From Mycolicibacterium pulveris (lineage in GTDB: Bacteria > Actinomycetota > Actinomycetes > Mycobacteriales > Mycobacteriaceae), in contig NZ_AP022599.1 in the NCBI RefSeq assembly GCF_010725725.1, positions 4,278,001 through 4,342,000 on the forward strand: a stretch of 64,000 nucleotides of DNA. Direction: 5' to 3'. A model generated the notes under the pieces. The model saw only the letters and a program-made list of their open reading frames with translations. It ran no database searches and was not told where the DNA came from. Each line of letters begins with the position of its first letter. Position 1 is the first letter of the stretch. A program made the translations under genes and the position numbers. Below, piece by piece: positions 27,840 to 38,096 of this stretch.

Positions 27840-29762
27840 TTACGTGTCGACGATGTTCTCCGGGTGCAGCATCTCGGCGTAGCGCAGCGGCTCCGGGATT
27901 CCGAACCCGTCGACCAGCAACTCCGCGTACGGGCGCAGGTTGCGGCAGCGTTCGTTGATCCCGCGGGTCACCGCCTTGGCGCGCTCCGTGGACAAGAACC
28001 GGTGCTCCATGTACCAGGCGCGGTCCTCTTCGAACACCGACAGCGCATACAGGTCGCAGACCATGTCGAGGATCTTGCGGGCTTCGGGGTCCTCGCACAC
28101 GTCGATGCCCGCCACGAACGCCTCGAGGATGACGCGGTCGATGTGGGCGCGTGCGGCGTGCAGCACGTGATCCTGCACGGCATTGAACGCGTCGAACGCG
28201 CTCATCTCCTTGGACTTGCCCTGCAGCCGGCGCGCCACCGTGGACAGCATGTACTCTTCGCGGTCCTCGAACATCTTGATCTGGGTGCCGCGGTTGAACA
28301 GGCTGCCCTCTTCCTCGTTGTCCTGCCGGTTGTCCAGAATCGTCTGGATGATCGGTTGTGCGGCAGTGCGTTTCAGGACGCGGGTGCCGACGGTCTCGGC
28401 GGCGAAGCGCACCCATTCCACCGGGCTCATGCTCTTGACGTCGTCGGCGTAATCGGTCAGCAACTGCTTGGCGACCAGCTGGGTCAGCACATGGTTGTCA
28501 CCTTCGAACGTGGTGAACACGTCGGTGTCGGCCTTCAGCGCGATCAACCGGTTCTCGGCCATGTAGCCGGCGCCGCCGCAGGCCTCCCGCGCCTCCTGGA
28601 TCGCGCGGGTGGCATGCCAGGTGTTGGCCGCTTTCAACCCGGCGGCGCGTGCCTCCAACTCGCGCTGCTCCTCGGGATCCGGGTCATCGGACGTCTGCAG
28701 TTCGTGGCACTTGGCCACAAGTTCGTTCTGCGCGAACTGCAGCGCATACGACTCGGCGATCAGCGGCAGCAGCCGACGCTGATGCACCAGGTAGTCCATG
28801 ATGAGCACTTCGTCGTCGGTGTCGGGCTCGGTGAATTGCCTGCGCTGCAACGCATATCGCGTGGCGATGTCGAGCGCGACCCGCGCCGCGGCGGCCGCGC
28901 TTCCGCCGACCGTGACCCTCCCGCGGATCAGCGTGCCCAGCATCGTGAAGAACCGGCGGTTCGGGTTCTCGATCGGCGAGGAGTAGGTGCCGTCCTCGGC
29001 CACGTCAGCGTACTTGTTGAGCAGGTTCTCCCGTGGAACGCGCACGCGGTCGAACTGGATGCGCCCGTTGTCCACACCGGGCAGGCCGCCCTTGTAGTGG
29101 TTGTCCGAGGTGGTCACGCCCGGCAGATCGTTGCCCTCGTCGTCGCGGAGCGGCACCACGAAGCAGTGCACCCCGTGGCACTGGCCGTCGGGGGTGATCA
29201 GTTGGGCGAAAACCGCTGCCACCCGAGCGGTTTCGGCCGCACCGCCGATGTAGTCCTTGCGGGAGGTGCGGGTGGGGGAGTCGATGATGAACTCCTGGGT
29301 GGCGGGGTCGTAAGTCGCGGTGGTCTCCAACGACTGCACGTCGCTGCCGTGGCCGGTCTCGGTCATCGCGAAGCAGCCGAGCAGCTCCAGGTTGATGATC
29401 TTCGGCACGTACTTCTCGTGATGGCGTTTGGTGCCGAGGTTCTCGATGGCCCCGCCGAACAGCCCCCACTGCACACCGGCCTTCACCATCAGCGACAAGT
29501 CGGACATCGCCAGCATCTCGATCTGGGTGACCGCCGCGCCGACGTTCCCGTTGCCGCCGTGCTCCTTCTTGAACCCGTCCTCGGCCGCGCCCCTGGCGGC
29601 CATGATCTTCATCTGCTCGGCGACTTTGGTGCGGGCGATGACGGTGTTCGGGGTGTAGTGCGGACGGAACACCTCGCTGGAGAGTTCCTCGCGCACCTGG
29701 TTCTTCACGTCGCGCCAACGGCCGTCGAGCGCATTGCGCAGGTGCTCTGCGGTGGTGGTCAT
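27840..29762 (-). CDS. Acyl-CoA dehydrogenase/oxidase family flavoprotein
   Basis: A 640-aa protein, longer than the usual 380-aa acyl-CoA dehydrogenase. The flavin/substrate region reads CFAMTETGHGSDVQSLETTA (about 141-160) and TRTSRKDYIGGAAET, close to the acyl-CoA oxidase pattern TELGHGSNVxxxETTA. A C-terminal helical domain (about 460-640) with ACGGAGYMAENRL before it also fits the oxidase-like ACOX architecture. It would introduce the alpha-beta double bond in fatty acyl-CoA. The ATG at 29762 is chosen; upstream in-frame codons lie in the promoter of the divergent VIT gene. Confidence 0.88.
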   Translation of the reverse strand: MTTTAEHLRNALDGRWRDVKNQVREELSSEVFRPHYTPNTVIARTKVAEQMKIMAARGAAEDGFKKEHGGNGNVGAAVTQIEMLAMSDLSLMVKAGVQWGLFGGAIENLGTKRHHEKYVPKIINLELLGCFAMTETGHGSDVQSLETTATYDPATQEFIIDSPTRTSRKDYIGGAAETARVAAVFAQLITPDGQCHGVHCFVVPLRDDEGNDLPGVTTSDNHYKGGLPGVDNGRIQFDRVRVPRENLLNKYADVAEDGTYSSPIENPNRRFFTMLGTLIRGRVTVGGSAAAAARVALDIATRYALQRRQFTEPDTDDEVLIMDYLVHQRRLLPLIAESYALQFAQNELVAKCHELQTSDDPDPEEQRELEARAAGLKAANTWHATRAIQEAREACGGAGYMAENRLIALKADTDVFTTFEGDNHVLTQLVAKQLLTDYADDVKSMSPVEWVRFAAETVGTRVLKRTAAQPIIQTILDNRQDNEEEGSLFNRGTQIKMFEDREEYMLSTVARRLQGKSKEMSAFDAFNAVQDHVLHAARAHIDRVILEAFVAGIDVCEDPEARKILDMVCDLYALSVFEEDRAWYMEHRFLSTERAKAVTRGINERCRNLRPYAELLVDGFGIPEPLRYAEMLHPENIVDT

Positions 29763-29878
29763 ACCCCACGGTATCCCGCCGCGGGACAACGCAAACGTGA
29801 TGCGGCAAACGCAGGTGAACCTGAGTGGATCCGGCCGAATCAGGTGGGGTTCAATCGACGACATGAGAGAGTGCGGAC

Positions 29879-30598
29879 ATGCCTGAGTGGGAGGCGCCCA
29901 CCGGCGTGCCGCACCTGACCACCCACCGGCACGCCGACGTCACCGGCGGCTGGCTGCGCGCGGCCACCTTCGGTGCGATGGACGGCCTCGTCAGCAACAC
30001 CGCGCTGATCGCCGGCGTCGCCGCCGCCGCCGACGCGCCGACCGTGGTGATCAGCGGCATCGCCGGGCTGCTGGCGGGTGCCTTCTCGATGGCCATGGGG
30101 GAGTACACATCGGTGACCACCGCCAACGAGCAGATCGACTCTGAGGTCCTCGTGGAGCGTCGCTCCTTCCGCAAGCACCCACAAGCCGAAAAGTCGGAGC
30201 TGATAGCCATGCTGACGGAGATGGGCATGACGCGCGAGACCGCGACGAAGGCCACCGAGGAGGTGCACCGCGACGAGAACCGCGCGTTGAACTTCCACCT
30301 GGTGCAGGAACTGGGGGTCGATCCCGAGGAGAAGCCGTCACCGTGGGTGGCGGCCGGCTCGTCGTTCGTGCTGTTCGCGATCGGTGCGATCATTCCGCTG
30401 ATCCCGTACCTGCTCGGTTACGAAACGTTGTGGGCCGGGCTGGCGTGCGGCGGCCTGGGACTGCTCATCGCCGGCGCCATGGCTGCCCGGATCACCCGCA
30501 GACCATTGTGGTTTGGGGCGTTGCGGCAGTTGGCGTTCGGCACCGTCGCCATCACGGCGACCTACCTGGTCGGAACGCTCTTCGATACGGCGGTCTAG
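29879..30598 (+). CDS. VIT1/CCC1-family membrane transporter (iron/manganese)
   Basis: A 239-aa protein. The first helix region holds the family signature LRAATFGAMDGLVSNTALIA (about 23-42) and AFSMAMGEYTSV (about 68-79); a polar, acidic, helical stretch (about 85-145) corresponds to the cytoplasmic metal-binding domain, and three more hydrophobic segments follow. Family members move Fe2+ or Mn2+ out of the cytoplasm or into vacuoles. The next gene starts inside its stop (TAGTG). Confidence 0.88.
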   Translation: MPEWEAPTGVPHLTTHRHADVTGGWLRAATFGAMDGLVSNTALIAGVAAAADAPTVVISGIAGLLAGAFSMAMGEYTSVTTANEQIDSEVLVERRSFRKHPQAEKSELIAMLTEMGMTRETATKATEEVHRDENRALNFHLVQELGVDPEEKPSPWVAAGSSFVLFAIGAIIPLIPYLLGYETLWAGLACGGLGLLIAGAMAARITRRPLWFGALRQLAFGTVAITATYLVGTLFDTAV

Positions 30599-31692
30599 TG
30601 CGAGCTGTTCGCCTGATCGCGTTCGCGGGTACCGCACTGCTCTGCGCGTGCGGTGTTTCGGGCACCACGAACGTCGACGGGCCGCACTACCTCGGTGCGC
30701 TGAAGCTCGAGGACGACGCGACTTTCGACGGCACAGTGATCGGCGGGCTGTCCGGACTGAGCTACGACCCCGACCGCGACCTGTACTACATCATCAGCGA
30801 CGACCGATCCGAGGAGAACCCGGCCCGCTTCTACACGGCGCGGATCACGCTGTCGGACAACGGAGTCGAAGCCGTCGAGTTCGTCTCGACACACCCTCTG
30901 CTGGACGACGACGGCAAGCCGTTCCAACCGTTGGACGCCGACGCGCGACCGCCGGTGGTGCCGCCGGACCCCGAGGGCATCGCCTTCGACGTTGGCCGCC
31001 AGCGGTTGTACTGGTCCAGCGAGGGCGAACGGAAGCGCGACGCGCTGCTCGATCCGTCGGTGCGGATCGCCGGCCTCGACGGCGGCTACCTCGGCGAGTT
31101 CGCCCTGCCGCCCATGCTGCGCATGTCCGGCGAGAAAGCCGGGCCGAGGCGCAACCGCGCGCTGGAGGGGCTCACGCTCACGCCCGACGGCCGCTACCTG
31201 TGGGCGGCGATGGAGGGCCCACGCTACGAGGACGGGGAGCTACCCACCGAAAGCGACGGTGCGCTGGTCAGGTTCACCAAGTTCGACGTGGAAACTCGCG
31301 CCGCAACAGCGCAATACGCCTACCCAGTCGATGAGCTCGACACGGGCCCGCGTGGTGACAACGGGGTCTCTGAGCTGCTGGCCCTCGACGACGACGGCGA
31401 GTTCCTGGTACTGGAACGCGGATACGGCACGCACGTTCAGGCGCGTCTCTATCGGGTCAGCGTCGGCGACGCCGAGGATGTGCTGAACCGGCCGTCGCTG
31501 CGCGACGCACCGGTGCGAACGATGACCAAGACCCCGCTCGTCGACCTGACCGACGTCGTCGACCCGCTGGACAACGTGGAGGGTATCACGCTGGGCCCGC
31601 CGCTACCCGATGGACGCCAGTCGCTGGTACTGGTCAGCGACGACAACTTCTCGGCCAAGCAGTTCACCCAGTTCCTGGCGTTCGCGCTCTAA
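30598..31692 (+). CDS. Esterase-like/phytase-family lipoprotein
   Basis: A 364-aa exported protein. The GTG start overlaps the VIT stop (TAGTG). A short signal with a possible lipobox (LLCAC, Cys near 19) precedes a beta-propeller-like domain of the esterase-like phytase family (PF13449 type): GLSGLSYDPDRDLYYIISDD (about 46-65), PDPEGIAFD (about 122) and NRALEGLTLTPDGRYLWAAM (about 185-204). Substrate unknown. Its stop overlaps that of the convergent marR gene. Confidence 0.82.
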   Translation: MRAVRLIAFAGTALLCACGVSGTTNVDGPHYLGALKLEDDATFDGTVIGGLSGLSYDPDRDLYYIISDDRSEENPARFYTARITLSDNGVEAVEFVSTHPLLDDDGKPFQPLDADARPPVVPPDPEGIAFDVGRQRLYWSSEGERKRDALLDPSVRIAGLDGGYLGEFALPPMLRMSGEKAGPRRNRALEGLTLTPDGRYLWAAMEGPRYEDGELPTESDGALVRFTKFDVETRAATAQYAYPVDELDTGPRGDNGVSELLALDDDGEFLVLERGYGTHVQARLYRVSVGDAEDVLNRPSLRDAPVRTMTKTPLVDLTDVVDPLDNVEGITLGPPLPDGRQSLVLVSDDNFSAKQFTQFLAFAL

Positions 31693-32180
31693 GTGTGATT
31701 TCGGCGCGCTCGTGGCCCCTCAGGGTCGGTAAGCGCGCCGAAATCGCTCCCCGGCTGAGGCGACGCGGCGTCCTCGAGGAGGCGTCGCAGCACCACGACT
31801 GCCTCGCCGAGCGTCTTGCGGTCGGCGTCGTCGAGGCACTCCAGGTACGGGTCGATGGCCGCACCGCGCTGTACCCGAACCTGGCGCAGGGTCTCCACGC
31901 CCTTGGGTGTGATGCGGATCAGCACGGCGCGCGCGTCCTCGGGGTCGACGGTGCGCGACACCAGCCCGGCTTCTTCGAGCCGACGCACCTGGGTGGTCAT
32001 CGTCGGCTGCGAGCAGTGGTCGAGCGCGGCCAGGTCCGAGATGCGGGCCTCACCGCAGTCTTCAATGGTGGACAGCAGCCGCGCCTGCGCAAAACCGAGC
32101 GGCATCCTGGCCCGCTGGGTGGCCAGTCGGTTGAGCCGGGCAACGACAGCCAGCAGGTCGGCTCCGAGGGTCGACGACAT
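31689..32180 (-). CDS. MarR-family transcriptional regulator (Rv2327-like)
   Basis: A 163-aa regulator with the MarR winged helix: GEARISDLAALDHCSQPTMT (about 47-66), RRLEEAGLVSRTVDPEDARA (about 70-89) and a VLIRITPKG wing. It is divergent from the ECF transporter genes, as Rv2327 is in M. tuberculosis, and likely regulates them; an A/T-rich palindrome in the gap is a candidate site. Its C-terminal codons are formed by one side of the palindrome at 31697-31745. Confidence 0.9.
   Translation of the reverse strand: MSSTLGADLLAVVARLNRLATQRARMPLGFAQARLLSTIEDCGEARISDLAALDHCSQPTMTTQVRRLEEAGLVSRTVDPEDARAVLIRITPKGVETLRQVRVQRGAAIDPYLECLDDADRKTLGEAVVVLRRLLEDAASPQPGSDFGALTDPEGPRARRNHT
31697..31745. terminator. 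14-bp-arm palindrome between convergent lipoprotein and marR genes
   Basis: GATTTCGGCGCGCT (31697-31710) and AGCGCGCCGAAATC (31732-31745) are perfect inverted complements around a 21-base loop. It starts five bases after the lipoprotein stop and lies inside the 3' end of marR, so it may act as a terminator for the plus-strand pair while supplying the tail codons of MarR. Confidence 0.65.
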
Positions 32181-32194
32181 GCCGCCATGATTAC

Positions 32195-32207
32195 ATAGCT
32201 TTGCTAT
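32195..32207. promoter_or_regulatory. Candidate MarR operator in the divergent promoter region
   Basis: ATAGC-TTT-GCTAT is a perfect 5-3-5 palindrome in an A/T-rich stretch, 15 bases upstream of the marR ATG and about 80 bases from the transporter ATG. Binding by the adjacent MarR protein is inferred from position. Confidence 0.55.
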
Positions 32208-32288
32208 ATTTTCCGGATTTCGTGGGCGGCGTCCCCGGCACAACTGCGCCGATGGAGCTCGACGCGTTTGGACTGGCAGAATCGTGTA

Positions 32289-34334
32289 ATGACCGTGACC
32301 GAGGAATCGAGGCCGTCTCGGCGGACCGGTTCCTTGGTTCCCGGCGAACTCGCGCAGGCCTCGGTGATGGCGGCGCTGACGGCGGCGACCGCGATCATCG
32401 CCGTCGTCGTCCCGTTCGCGGCCGGGTTGGCGCTGCTTGGCACCGTCCCGATGGGTCTGCTCGCCTACCGCTACCGGTTGCGCGTGCTCATCACCGCTGC
32501 CGTGGCCGGCGGCATCATCGCGTTCCTCATCGCCGGGCTCGGCGGGTTCATGACGGTCTTCAACTGCGCCTACATCGGCGGGCTCACCGGCATCGTCAAG
32601 CGCCGCGGCCGCGGCACCCCGACCGTGGTGCTGGTCGCGGTCATCGCCGGCGCGGTGTTCGGCGCGGCCACCGTGATAGCGCTGGCCATCCTGGTGCGGC
32701 TGCGTACCCTGATCTTCGACACGGTCACCGCCAACGTCGACGGCGTCGCCGCCATCCTCGCCCGCATCCCGGATATGCAGGGCGTGGCCGATCGGCTCAA
32801 GCGTGACTTCGCGACCGCGCTGGACTACTGGCCGTTCCTGTTCTTCGGCGCCGGGGTGCTGTCGATCACGATGGTCAGCGTGCTGGGTTGGTGGGCGCTT
32901 TCGCGGGTGATGTCGCGACTGCTCGGCATCCCCGATGTGCACAAATTGGAATCCTCCACCGACACCGGCGTCGTGGCACCGGTGCCTGCCCGCCTGCGCG
33001 ACGTCCGGTTCCGCTACCCCAACGCCGACGTCGACGCGCTCGGTCCCGTGTCGCTGACCGTGGAACCAGGCGAATACCTCGCCGTGACAGGGGCGAACGG
33101 GTCCGGCAAGACGACGTTGATGTTGGTGTTGGCTGGTCGCGAACCCACGTCGGGCAGCGTCGAGCGGCCCGGCGCCGTGGGCCTCGGCCGAATCGGCGGC
33201 ACCGCGGTGATCATGCAGCATCCCGAGAGCCAGGTGCTGGGCACGCGGGTCGCCGACGACGTCGTCTGGGGGTTGCCGCCGGGCAAGACCATCGACGTAC
33301 AGCAGTTGCTCGCCGAGGTCGGGCTCGATGGGCTGGCCGAGCGGGACACCGGTGGGCTCTCCGGCGGTGAGCTGCAGCGCCTGGCCGTGGCGGCCGCCCT
33401 GGCCCGCGAACCTTCGCTGCTGATCGCCGATGAGGTCACCAGCATGGTTGACCAGCAGGGCCGCGAGTCGTTGGTGTCGGTGCTCTCCGGACTGACCAAA
33501 CGCCACCGCATGTCGCTGGTGCACATCACCCACTACAACGCCGAGGCCGACAACGCCGACCGGACCATCGACCTGACCGGAAATGGCGCGGCCGACAACA
33601 CCGAGATGGTGGAGACGACGGCGGCGCCCGCCGCCACCGTCGTCCCGGGCCGCCGGTCCGCAACCCCGGTGCTCGAACTCATCGACGTCGGCCACGAATA
33701 CGGCAGCGGAACCCCCTGGGCCGCCGTCGCATTGCGCGACATCAACTTCACCGTGCATGAGGGCGACGGTGTGTTGATTCATGGCCTCAACGGGTCCGGC
33801 AAGTCGACGCTGGCCTGGATCATGGCCGGCCTGACCGTGCCCACCGTCGGCGAGTGCCTGCTCGATGGCGCCCCGGCCTCCGAGCAGGTTGGGGCCGTCG
33901 CGCTGTCATTCCAAGCCGCGCGGCTGCAGTTGATGCGCAGCCATGTGGGCCACGAAATCGCCTCGGCCGCAGGATTTCCCGTCGACGACCACGCCAGGGT
34001 GGCCGAAGCCCTTACCATGGTCGGGCTGGATCCGGCGTTGGCCAAACGGCGCATCGATCAACTCAGTGGCGGTCAGATGCGCCGCGTGGTGCTGGCCGGA
34101 TTGCTGGCCCGATCACCTCGGGCGCTCATCCTCGACGAACCGCTGGCCGGTCTCGACGCCGCCAGCCAGCGCGGTCTGCTGCGGTTGCTGGAGGACCTGC
34201 GGCGCAACGCCGGCCTGACCGTCGTCGTGATCTCGCATGACTTCACCGGGCTGGAAGAGTTGTGCCCGCGCACGCTGCACCTGGAATGCGGTGCGCTGGT
34301 CGCGGCGCCCTCCGCGGCGGGAGGCATGTCATGA
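32289..34334 (+). CDS. ECF-type ABC transporter: DUF2232-like membrane domain fused to two ATPase domains
   Basis: A 681-aa fusion. Residues 1-215 hold about six hydrophobic helices resembling DUF2232/substrate-binding S-type components. ATPase 1 (about 235-445) has Walker [10 protein letters not shown], signature [10 protein letters not shown] and Walker B LLIADEVT. ATPase 2 (about 460-681) has Walker [11 protein letters not shown], signature [10 protein letters not shown] and Walker [12 protein letters not shown]. With the downstream EcfT this makes a complete energy-coupling-factor importer, probably for a vitamin or cofactor; the substrate is not readable. Architecture and order match M. 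tuberculosis Rv2326c. The stop overlaps the next start (ATGA). Confidence 0.88.
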   Translation: MTVTEESRPSRRTGSLVPGELAQASVMAALTAATAIIAVVVPFAAGLALLGTVPMGLLAYRYRLRVLITAAVAGGIIAFLIAGLGGFMTVFNCAYIGGLTGIVKRRGRGTPTVVLVAVIAGAVFGAATVIALAILVRLRTLIFDTVTANVDGVAAILARIPDMQGVADRLKRDFATALDYWPFLFFGAGVLSITMVSVLGWWALSRVMSRLLGIPDVHKLESSTDTGVVAPVPARLRDVRFRYPNADVDALGPVSLTVEPGEYLAVTGANGSGKTTLMLVLAGREPTSGSVERPGAVGLGRIGGTAVIMQHPESQVLGTRVADDVVWGLPPGKTIDVQQLLAEVGLDGLAERDTGGLSGGELQRLAVAAALAREPSLLIADEVTSMVDQQGRESLVSVLSGLTKRHRMSLVHITHYNAEADNADRTIDLTGNGAADNTEMVETTAAPAATVVPGRRSATPVLELIDVGHEYGSGTPWAAVALRDINFTVHEGDGVLIHGLNGSGKSTLAWIMAGLTVPTVGECLLDGAPASEQVGAVALSFQAARLQLMRSHVGHEIASAAGFPVDDHARVAEALTMVGLDPALAKRRIDQLSGGQMRRVVLAGLLARSPRALILDEPLAGLDAASQRGLLRLLEDLRRNAGLTVVVISHDFTGLEELCPRTLHLECGALVAAPSAAGGMS

Positions 34335-35167
34335 CGGCGTTCGCCACCCGGCGCCAGCCCAAACCGGTCGTGCTGCTGCGACCCGTGCCGGGCGACAGCG
34401 TCATCCACCAACTGTGGGCCGGCACCAAACTGGCCGTGGTGGCCGGCATCGGCGTCCTGCTCACCTTCTATCCGGGCTGGGTGCCGATCGGCGCGGTGGC
34501 CGTGCTGGTGCTGACGGCCGCGCGGCTGGCCCGCATTCCGCGCGGCGTGCTGCCGACGATCCCGGGCTGGCTGTGGGTGCTGTTGGTGCTCGGCGGCGTC
34601 ACCGCCGCGTTCGCCGGCGGCAGTCCGATCATCGACGTGGGCTCGGTCGAGTTCGGGCTCGGTGGGCTGCTCAACTTCCTGCGCATCACGGCGCTGTCGA
34701 TCGTGTTGCTGGGCCTCGGGGTGATGGTGTCGTGGACCACCAACGTCGCCGAGATCGCCCCGGCTGTCGCGGCATTGGGCCGGCCGCTGCGTGTGCTGCG
34801 CATCCCCGTGGACGAATGGGCAGTCACGTTGACCTTGGCGTTGCGTGCGTTCCCGATGCTGATCGACGAGTTGCGGGTGCTCTACGCGGCGCGCCGGCTG
34901 CGGCCCAAACAGCGACCGCAGACCAGGCGTGGACGCCACCGTCGCTGGTGGATCGAGGCCATCGACCTGCTCGCGGCGGCGATCGTCGTCGCGCTGCGGC
35001 GTGCCGACGAGATGGGCGACGCGATCACCGCGCGTGGCGGCGCGGGTCAGATCTCGGCGGCGCCGTCGCGACCGAAACGGGCTGACTGGGTGGCGTTCTC
35101 GATCGTCGCCGTGGTGTGCGGCGCCGCACTGGCGCTGGAACTGACGGTGGCGGGCACCAGCGCGTAG
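34331..35167 (+). CDS. ECF transporter transmembrane component EcfT (CbiQ-like)
   Basis: A 278-aa membrane protein with five or more helices. The coupling-helix signatures are present: [20 protein letters not shown] (about 172-191) and [20 protein letters not shown] (about 216-235) with the [12 protein letters not shown] motif typical of EcfT. The start overlaps the fused ATPase gene by four bases, so the two are co-translated. Corresponds to Rv2325c. Confidence 0.9.
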   Translation: MTAFATRRQPKPVVLLRPVPGDSVIHQLWAGTKLAVVAGIGVLLTFYPGWVPIGAVAVLVLTAARLARIPRGVLPTIPGWLWVLLVLGGVTAAFAGGSPIIDVGSVEFGLGGLLNFLRITALSIVLLGLGVMVSWTTNVAEIAPAVAALGRPLRVLRIPVDEWAVTLTLALRAFPMLIDELRVLYAARRLRPKQRPQTRRGRHRRWWIEAIDLLAAAIVVALRRADEMGDAITARGGAGQISAAPSRPKRADWVAFSIVAVVCGAALALELTVAGTSA

Positions 35168-35191
35168 GGCTTGCCCACTAAATTGGAGGCC

Positions 35192-36709
35192 GTGACAGCG
35201 AGCCGACGCGTCGACGCCGACTTTCTCGAGCTGCCGCGACATGCCCTTGCCGATACGGCGTTGTCCGCGGCCGTGGCCGCCGGAGCCAGCCACGCCGATC
35301 TGCGCATTCACGCGATCACGACCGAGTACGTGCAGATGCGCGACGGGGAGCTGGAGACCGCCGTCGTCAACCGCGAGATCGGTCTGGCGGTGCGGGTGAT
35401 CGTCGACGGCACCTTGGGGTTCGCCTCGCACGCCGAGCTCAGCGCCGAGGTCGCGGCCGACACCGCTCGCCGCGCCGTCGGCGTGGCGAGGACGCTGGCC
35501 CCGCTCAACGCCGAACGCATCGAACTGGCCGCCGAGCCGGTGTATTCCGACGTCACCTGGGTGTCGGGCTACCGGATCGACCCGTTCACCGTGGCGTCGA
35601 CGGACAAGCTCGCCGTACTGGGCGAGTACTCCGGGCGGCTGCTGGCCGCCGACGGTGTGGATCACGTGTCGGCCGGGGTCAACGCCGTCAAGGAACAGAC
35701 GTTCTACGCCGACACCTTCGGCTCGTCGATCACGCAGCAGCGGGTGCGGGTGCTGCCGATGCTGGAGGCGGTCACGGTCGACCCCGCCGCGGGCACATTC
35801 GAGACCATGCGCTCACTGTGCCCGCCGTCCGCGCGCGGCTGGGAGGTCTTGGCCGGTGACGACGTGTGGAGCTGGTCAGCGGAGCTGGCCGAGCTTCCCG
35901 AACTGCTCGCCGAGAAGGTCAAGGCGCCCAGCGTCGTCGCGGGCCCGACGGATCTGGTGATCGATCCATCCAACCTGTGGCTGACGATCCACGAATCGAT
36001 CGGGCACGCAACCGAATACGACCGCGCGATCGGTTATGAGGCCGCGTACGCGGGCACGTCGTTCGCCACACCGGACAAGCTGGGCACCATGCGCTACGGT
36101 TCGCCGGTGATGAACGTGACCGCCGACCGCACCGTCGAATACGGCCTGGCCACGGTCGGATACGACGACGAGGGCGTGCGCGCACAGAGCTGGGACCTGG
36201 TGCGCGACGGCGTCTTCGTGGGCTATCAACTGGACCGGGTGTTCGCGCCGCGGTTGGGTGTTGCGCGCTCCAACGGATGCTCCTATGCCGACTCCCCGCA
36301 CCACGTACCGATCCAGCGGATGGCCAACGTGTCGCTGCAGCCGGCCGCCGAGGATGTCAGCACCGAGGACCTGATCGCCCGGGTGGACGACGGCATCTAC
36401 ATCGTGGGCGACAAGAGCTGGTCAATCGACATGCAGCGCTACAACTTCCAGTTCACCGGTCAACGGTTCTTCCGGATTCGGGGCGGCAGGCTGGACGGTC
36501 AGGTGCGCGACGTGGCGTACCAGTCGAGCACGACGGACTTCTGGGGCTCGCTGGAGGCCGTCGGCGGGCCGTCGACCTGGCGCCTCGGCGGGGCGTTCAA
36601 CTGCGGCAAGGCCCAACCGGGGCAGGTGGCGCCGGTCAGCCACGGCAGCCCGTCGGCGTTGTTCCGCGGCATCAACGTGCTCAACACGCGTGCCGAGGCG
36701 GGGAGGTAA
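35192..36709 (+). CDS. tldD: TldD-type metalloprotease subunit
   Basis: A 505-aa protein of the TldD/PmbA family. The zinc motif is IHESIGHATEYDRAIGYEA (about 266-284), a HExxxH variant with a following Glu. TldD-TldE heterodimers cleave unfolded peptides and mature certain ribosomal peptides. The GTG at 35192 follows a GGAGG site (35184-35188). The partner gene starts three bases after its stop, so the two form an operon. Confidence 0.92.
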   Translation: MTASRRVDADFLELPRHALADTALSAAVAAGASHADLRIHAITTEYVQMRDGELETAVVNREIGLAVRVIVDGTLGFASHAELSAEVAADTARRAVGVARTLAPLNAERIELAAEPVYSDVTWVSGYRIDPFTVASTDKLAVLGEYSGRLLAADGVDHVSAGVNAVKEQTFYADTFGSSITQQRVRVLPMLEAVTVDPAAGTFETMRSLCPPSARGWEVLAGDDVWSWSAELAELPELLAEKVKAPSVVAGPTDLVIDPSNLWLTIHESIGHATEYDRAIGYEAAYAGTSFATPDKLGTMRYGSPVMNVTADRTVEYGLATVGYDDEGVRAQSWDLVRDGVFVGYQLDRVFAPRLGVARSNGCSYADSPHHVPIQRMANVSLQPAAEDVSTEDLIARVDDGIYIVGDKSWSIDMQRYNFQFTGQRFFRIRGGRLDGQVRDVAYQSSTTDFWGSLEAVGGPSTWRLGGAFNCGKAQPGQVAPVSHGSPSALFRGINVLNTRAEAGR

Positions 36710-36712
36710 CCC

Positions 36713-38089
36713 GTGATCGGTGCACAACAGGTCATCGACACCGCGCTGGCCGAGGCGGCTCGGCTGGCGAAGGCCGACGAGACGATCGTGTTGGTCACCG
36801 ACCGGCTCGATGCGTCGCTGCGCTGGGCAGGCAATTCGATGACCACCAACGGTGAGTCGACCAGCCGCAGCACCACGGTGATATCGATTGTGCGCCAAGG
36901 TAAAGAGGCGCGGGTGGGATCGGTACGGTCCAGCGAGGTGGATCCTGGCGTCATCGCCGGCCTGGTAGCCGCATCGCAGGAGGCGGCCGCGTCGGCGCCC
37001 GAAGCGCGCGACAGCGCCGAGCCGTTGGAGGCGACCGAGGCGCCGCAGGACTGGGACTCTCCAGTACCCGGCACCGGCACCGAAGTGTTCCTGCCGCTGG
37101 CGGACACCCTCGCCAGGCGGGGTTTTCGCGGCCGGGACCAGCTGTACGGCTACGCCAGGCACGTCATGGAGACGACTTTCGTGGCGACGTCGAACGGGTT
37201 GCGACGGCGCTACACCCAGCCGACGGGTTCGGTGGAGATCAACGCGAAACGCGACGGTGCGAGCGCATGGGTGGGGGTGAGCACACCCGACTTCATCGAT
37301 GTGCCAACGGAATCGATGCTCGACGAGCTGTCGGTGCGACTGGACTGGGCGCAGCGGACGGTGGAGCTGCCCGCCGGACGGTACGAGACGATCCTGCCGC
37401 CGTCGACGGTGGCCGACCTGATGATCTACCTGACCTGGACGATGGACGGGCGCGGCGCCCAAGAGGGCCGCACCGCGCTGTCGGCGCCCGGCGGGGGAAC
37501 GCGGGTGGGGGAGAAGCTCACCGACCTGCCGCTGACCCTGTACTCCGATCCGTACGCGAGCGGGCTGGAGTGCACCCCGTTCGTGGCGACCACGACGTCC
37601 TCGGAGCGGATCTCGGTGTTCGACAACGGTATGGACATCGGCCGGGTGGACTGGATCCGCGACGGCGTGATCAACGCGTTGGCGTACCCCCGCGCGGCCG
37701 CTGCGGAGTTCGGCGCCCCGGTGGCGGTGCCTGCCGACAACCTGCTGATGACCGGTGGCACGGCGAGCCTGGCCGACATGATCGCCAACACCGAGCGCGG
37801 GCTGCTGCTGACCACGTTGTGGTACATCCGTGAGGTCGACCCGGCGGTGCTGCTGCTCACCGGGCTCACCCGCGACGGTGTCTACCTCGTCGAGGACGGT
37901 GAGGTGACCGCGGCCGTCAACAACTTCCGGTTCAACGAGAGCCCGCTGGATCTGCTGCGCCGCGCGTCGGAGGCCGGGACGACCGAGGTCACGTTGCCGC
38001 GGGAATGGGGCGACTGGGCGACCCGCGCGGCGATGCCGACGCTGCGGATCCCGGACTTTCACATGTCGTCGGTGAGCCAGGCGCAATAA
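36713..38089 (+). CDS. tldE: TldE/PmbA-type metalloprotease partner
   Basis: A 458-aa protein paralogous to TldD but lacking a HExxxH motif, as is normal for the TldE/PmbA subunit. It contains LLMTGGTASLADMIANTERG (about 343-362) and TRDGVYLVEDGEVTAAVNNF (about 386-405), conserved C-terminal segments of the family. It forms the heterodimer with the product of the preceding gene. The GTG start at 36713 lies three bases after the tldD stop. Confidence 0.9.
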   Translation: MIGAQQVIDTALAEAARLAKADETIVLVTDRLDASLRWAGNSMTTNGESTSRSTTVISIVRQGKEARVGSVRSSEVDPGVIAGLVAASQEAAASAPEARDSAEPLEATEAPQDWDSPVPGTGTEVFLPLADTLARRGFRGRDQLYGYARHVMETTFVATSNGLRRRYTQPTGSVEINAKRDGASAWVGVSTPDFIDVPTESMLDELSVRLDWAQRTVELPAGRYETILPPSTVADLMIYLTWTMDGRGAQEGRTALSAPGGGTRVGEKLTDLPLTLYSDPYASGLECTPFVATTTSSERISVFDNGMDIGRVDWIRDGVINALAYPRAAAAEFGAPVAVPADNLLMTGGTASLADMIANTERGLLLTTLWYIREVDPAVLLLTGLTRDGVYLVEDGEVTAAVNNFRFNESPLDLLRRASEAGTTEVTLPREWGDWATRAAMPTLRIPDFHMSSVSQAQ

Positions 38090-38096
38090 TCCTCAG

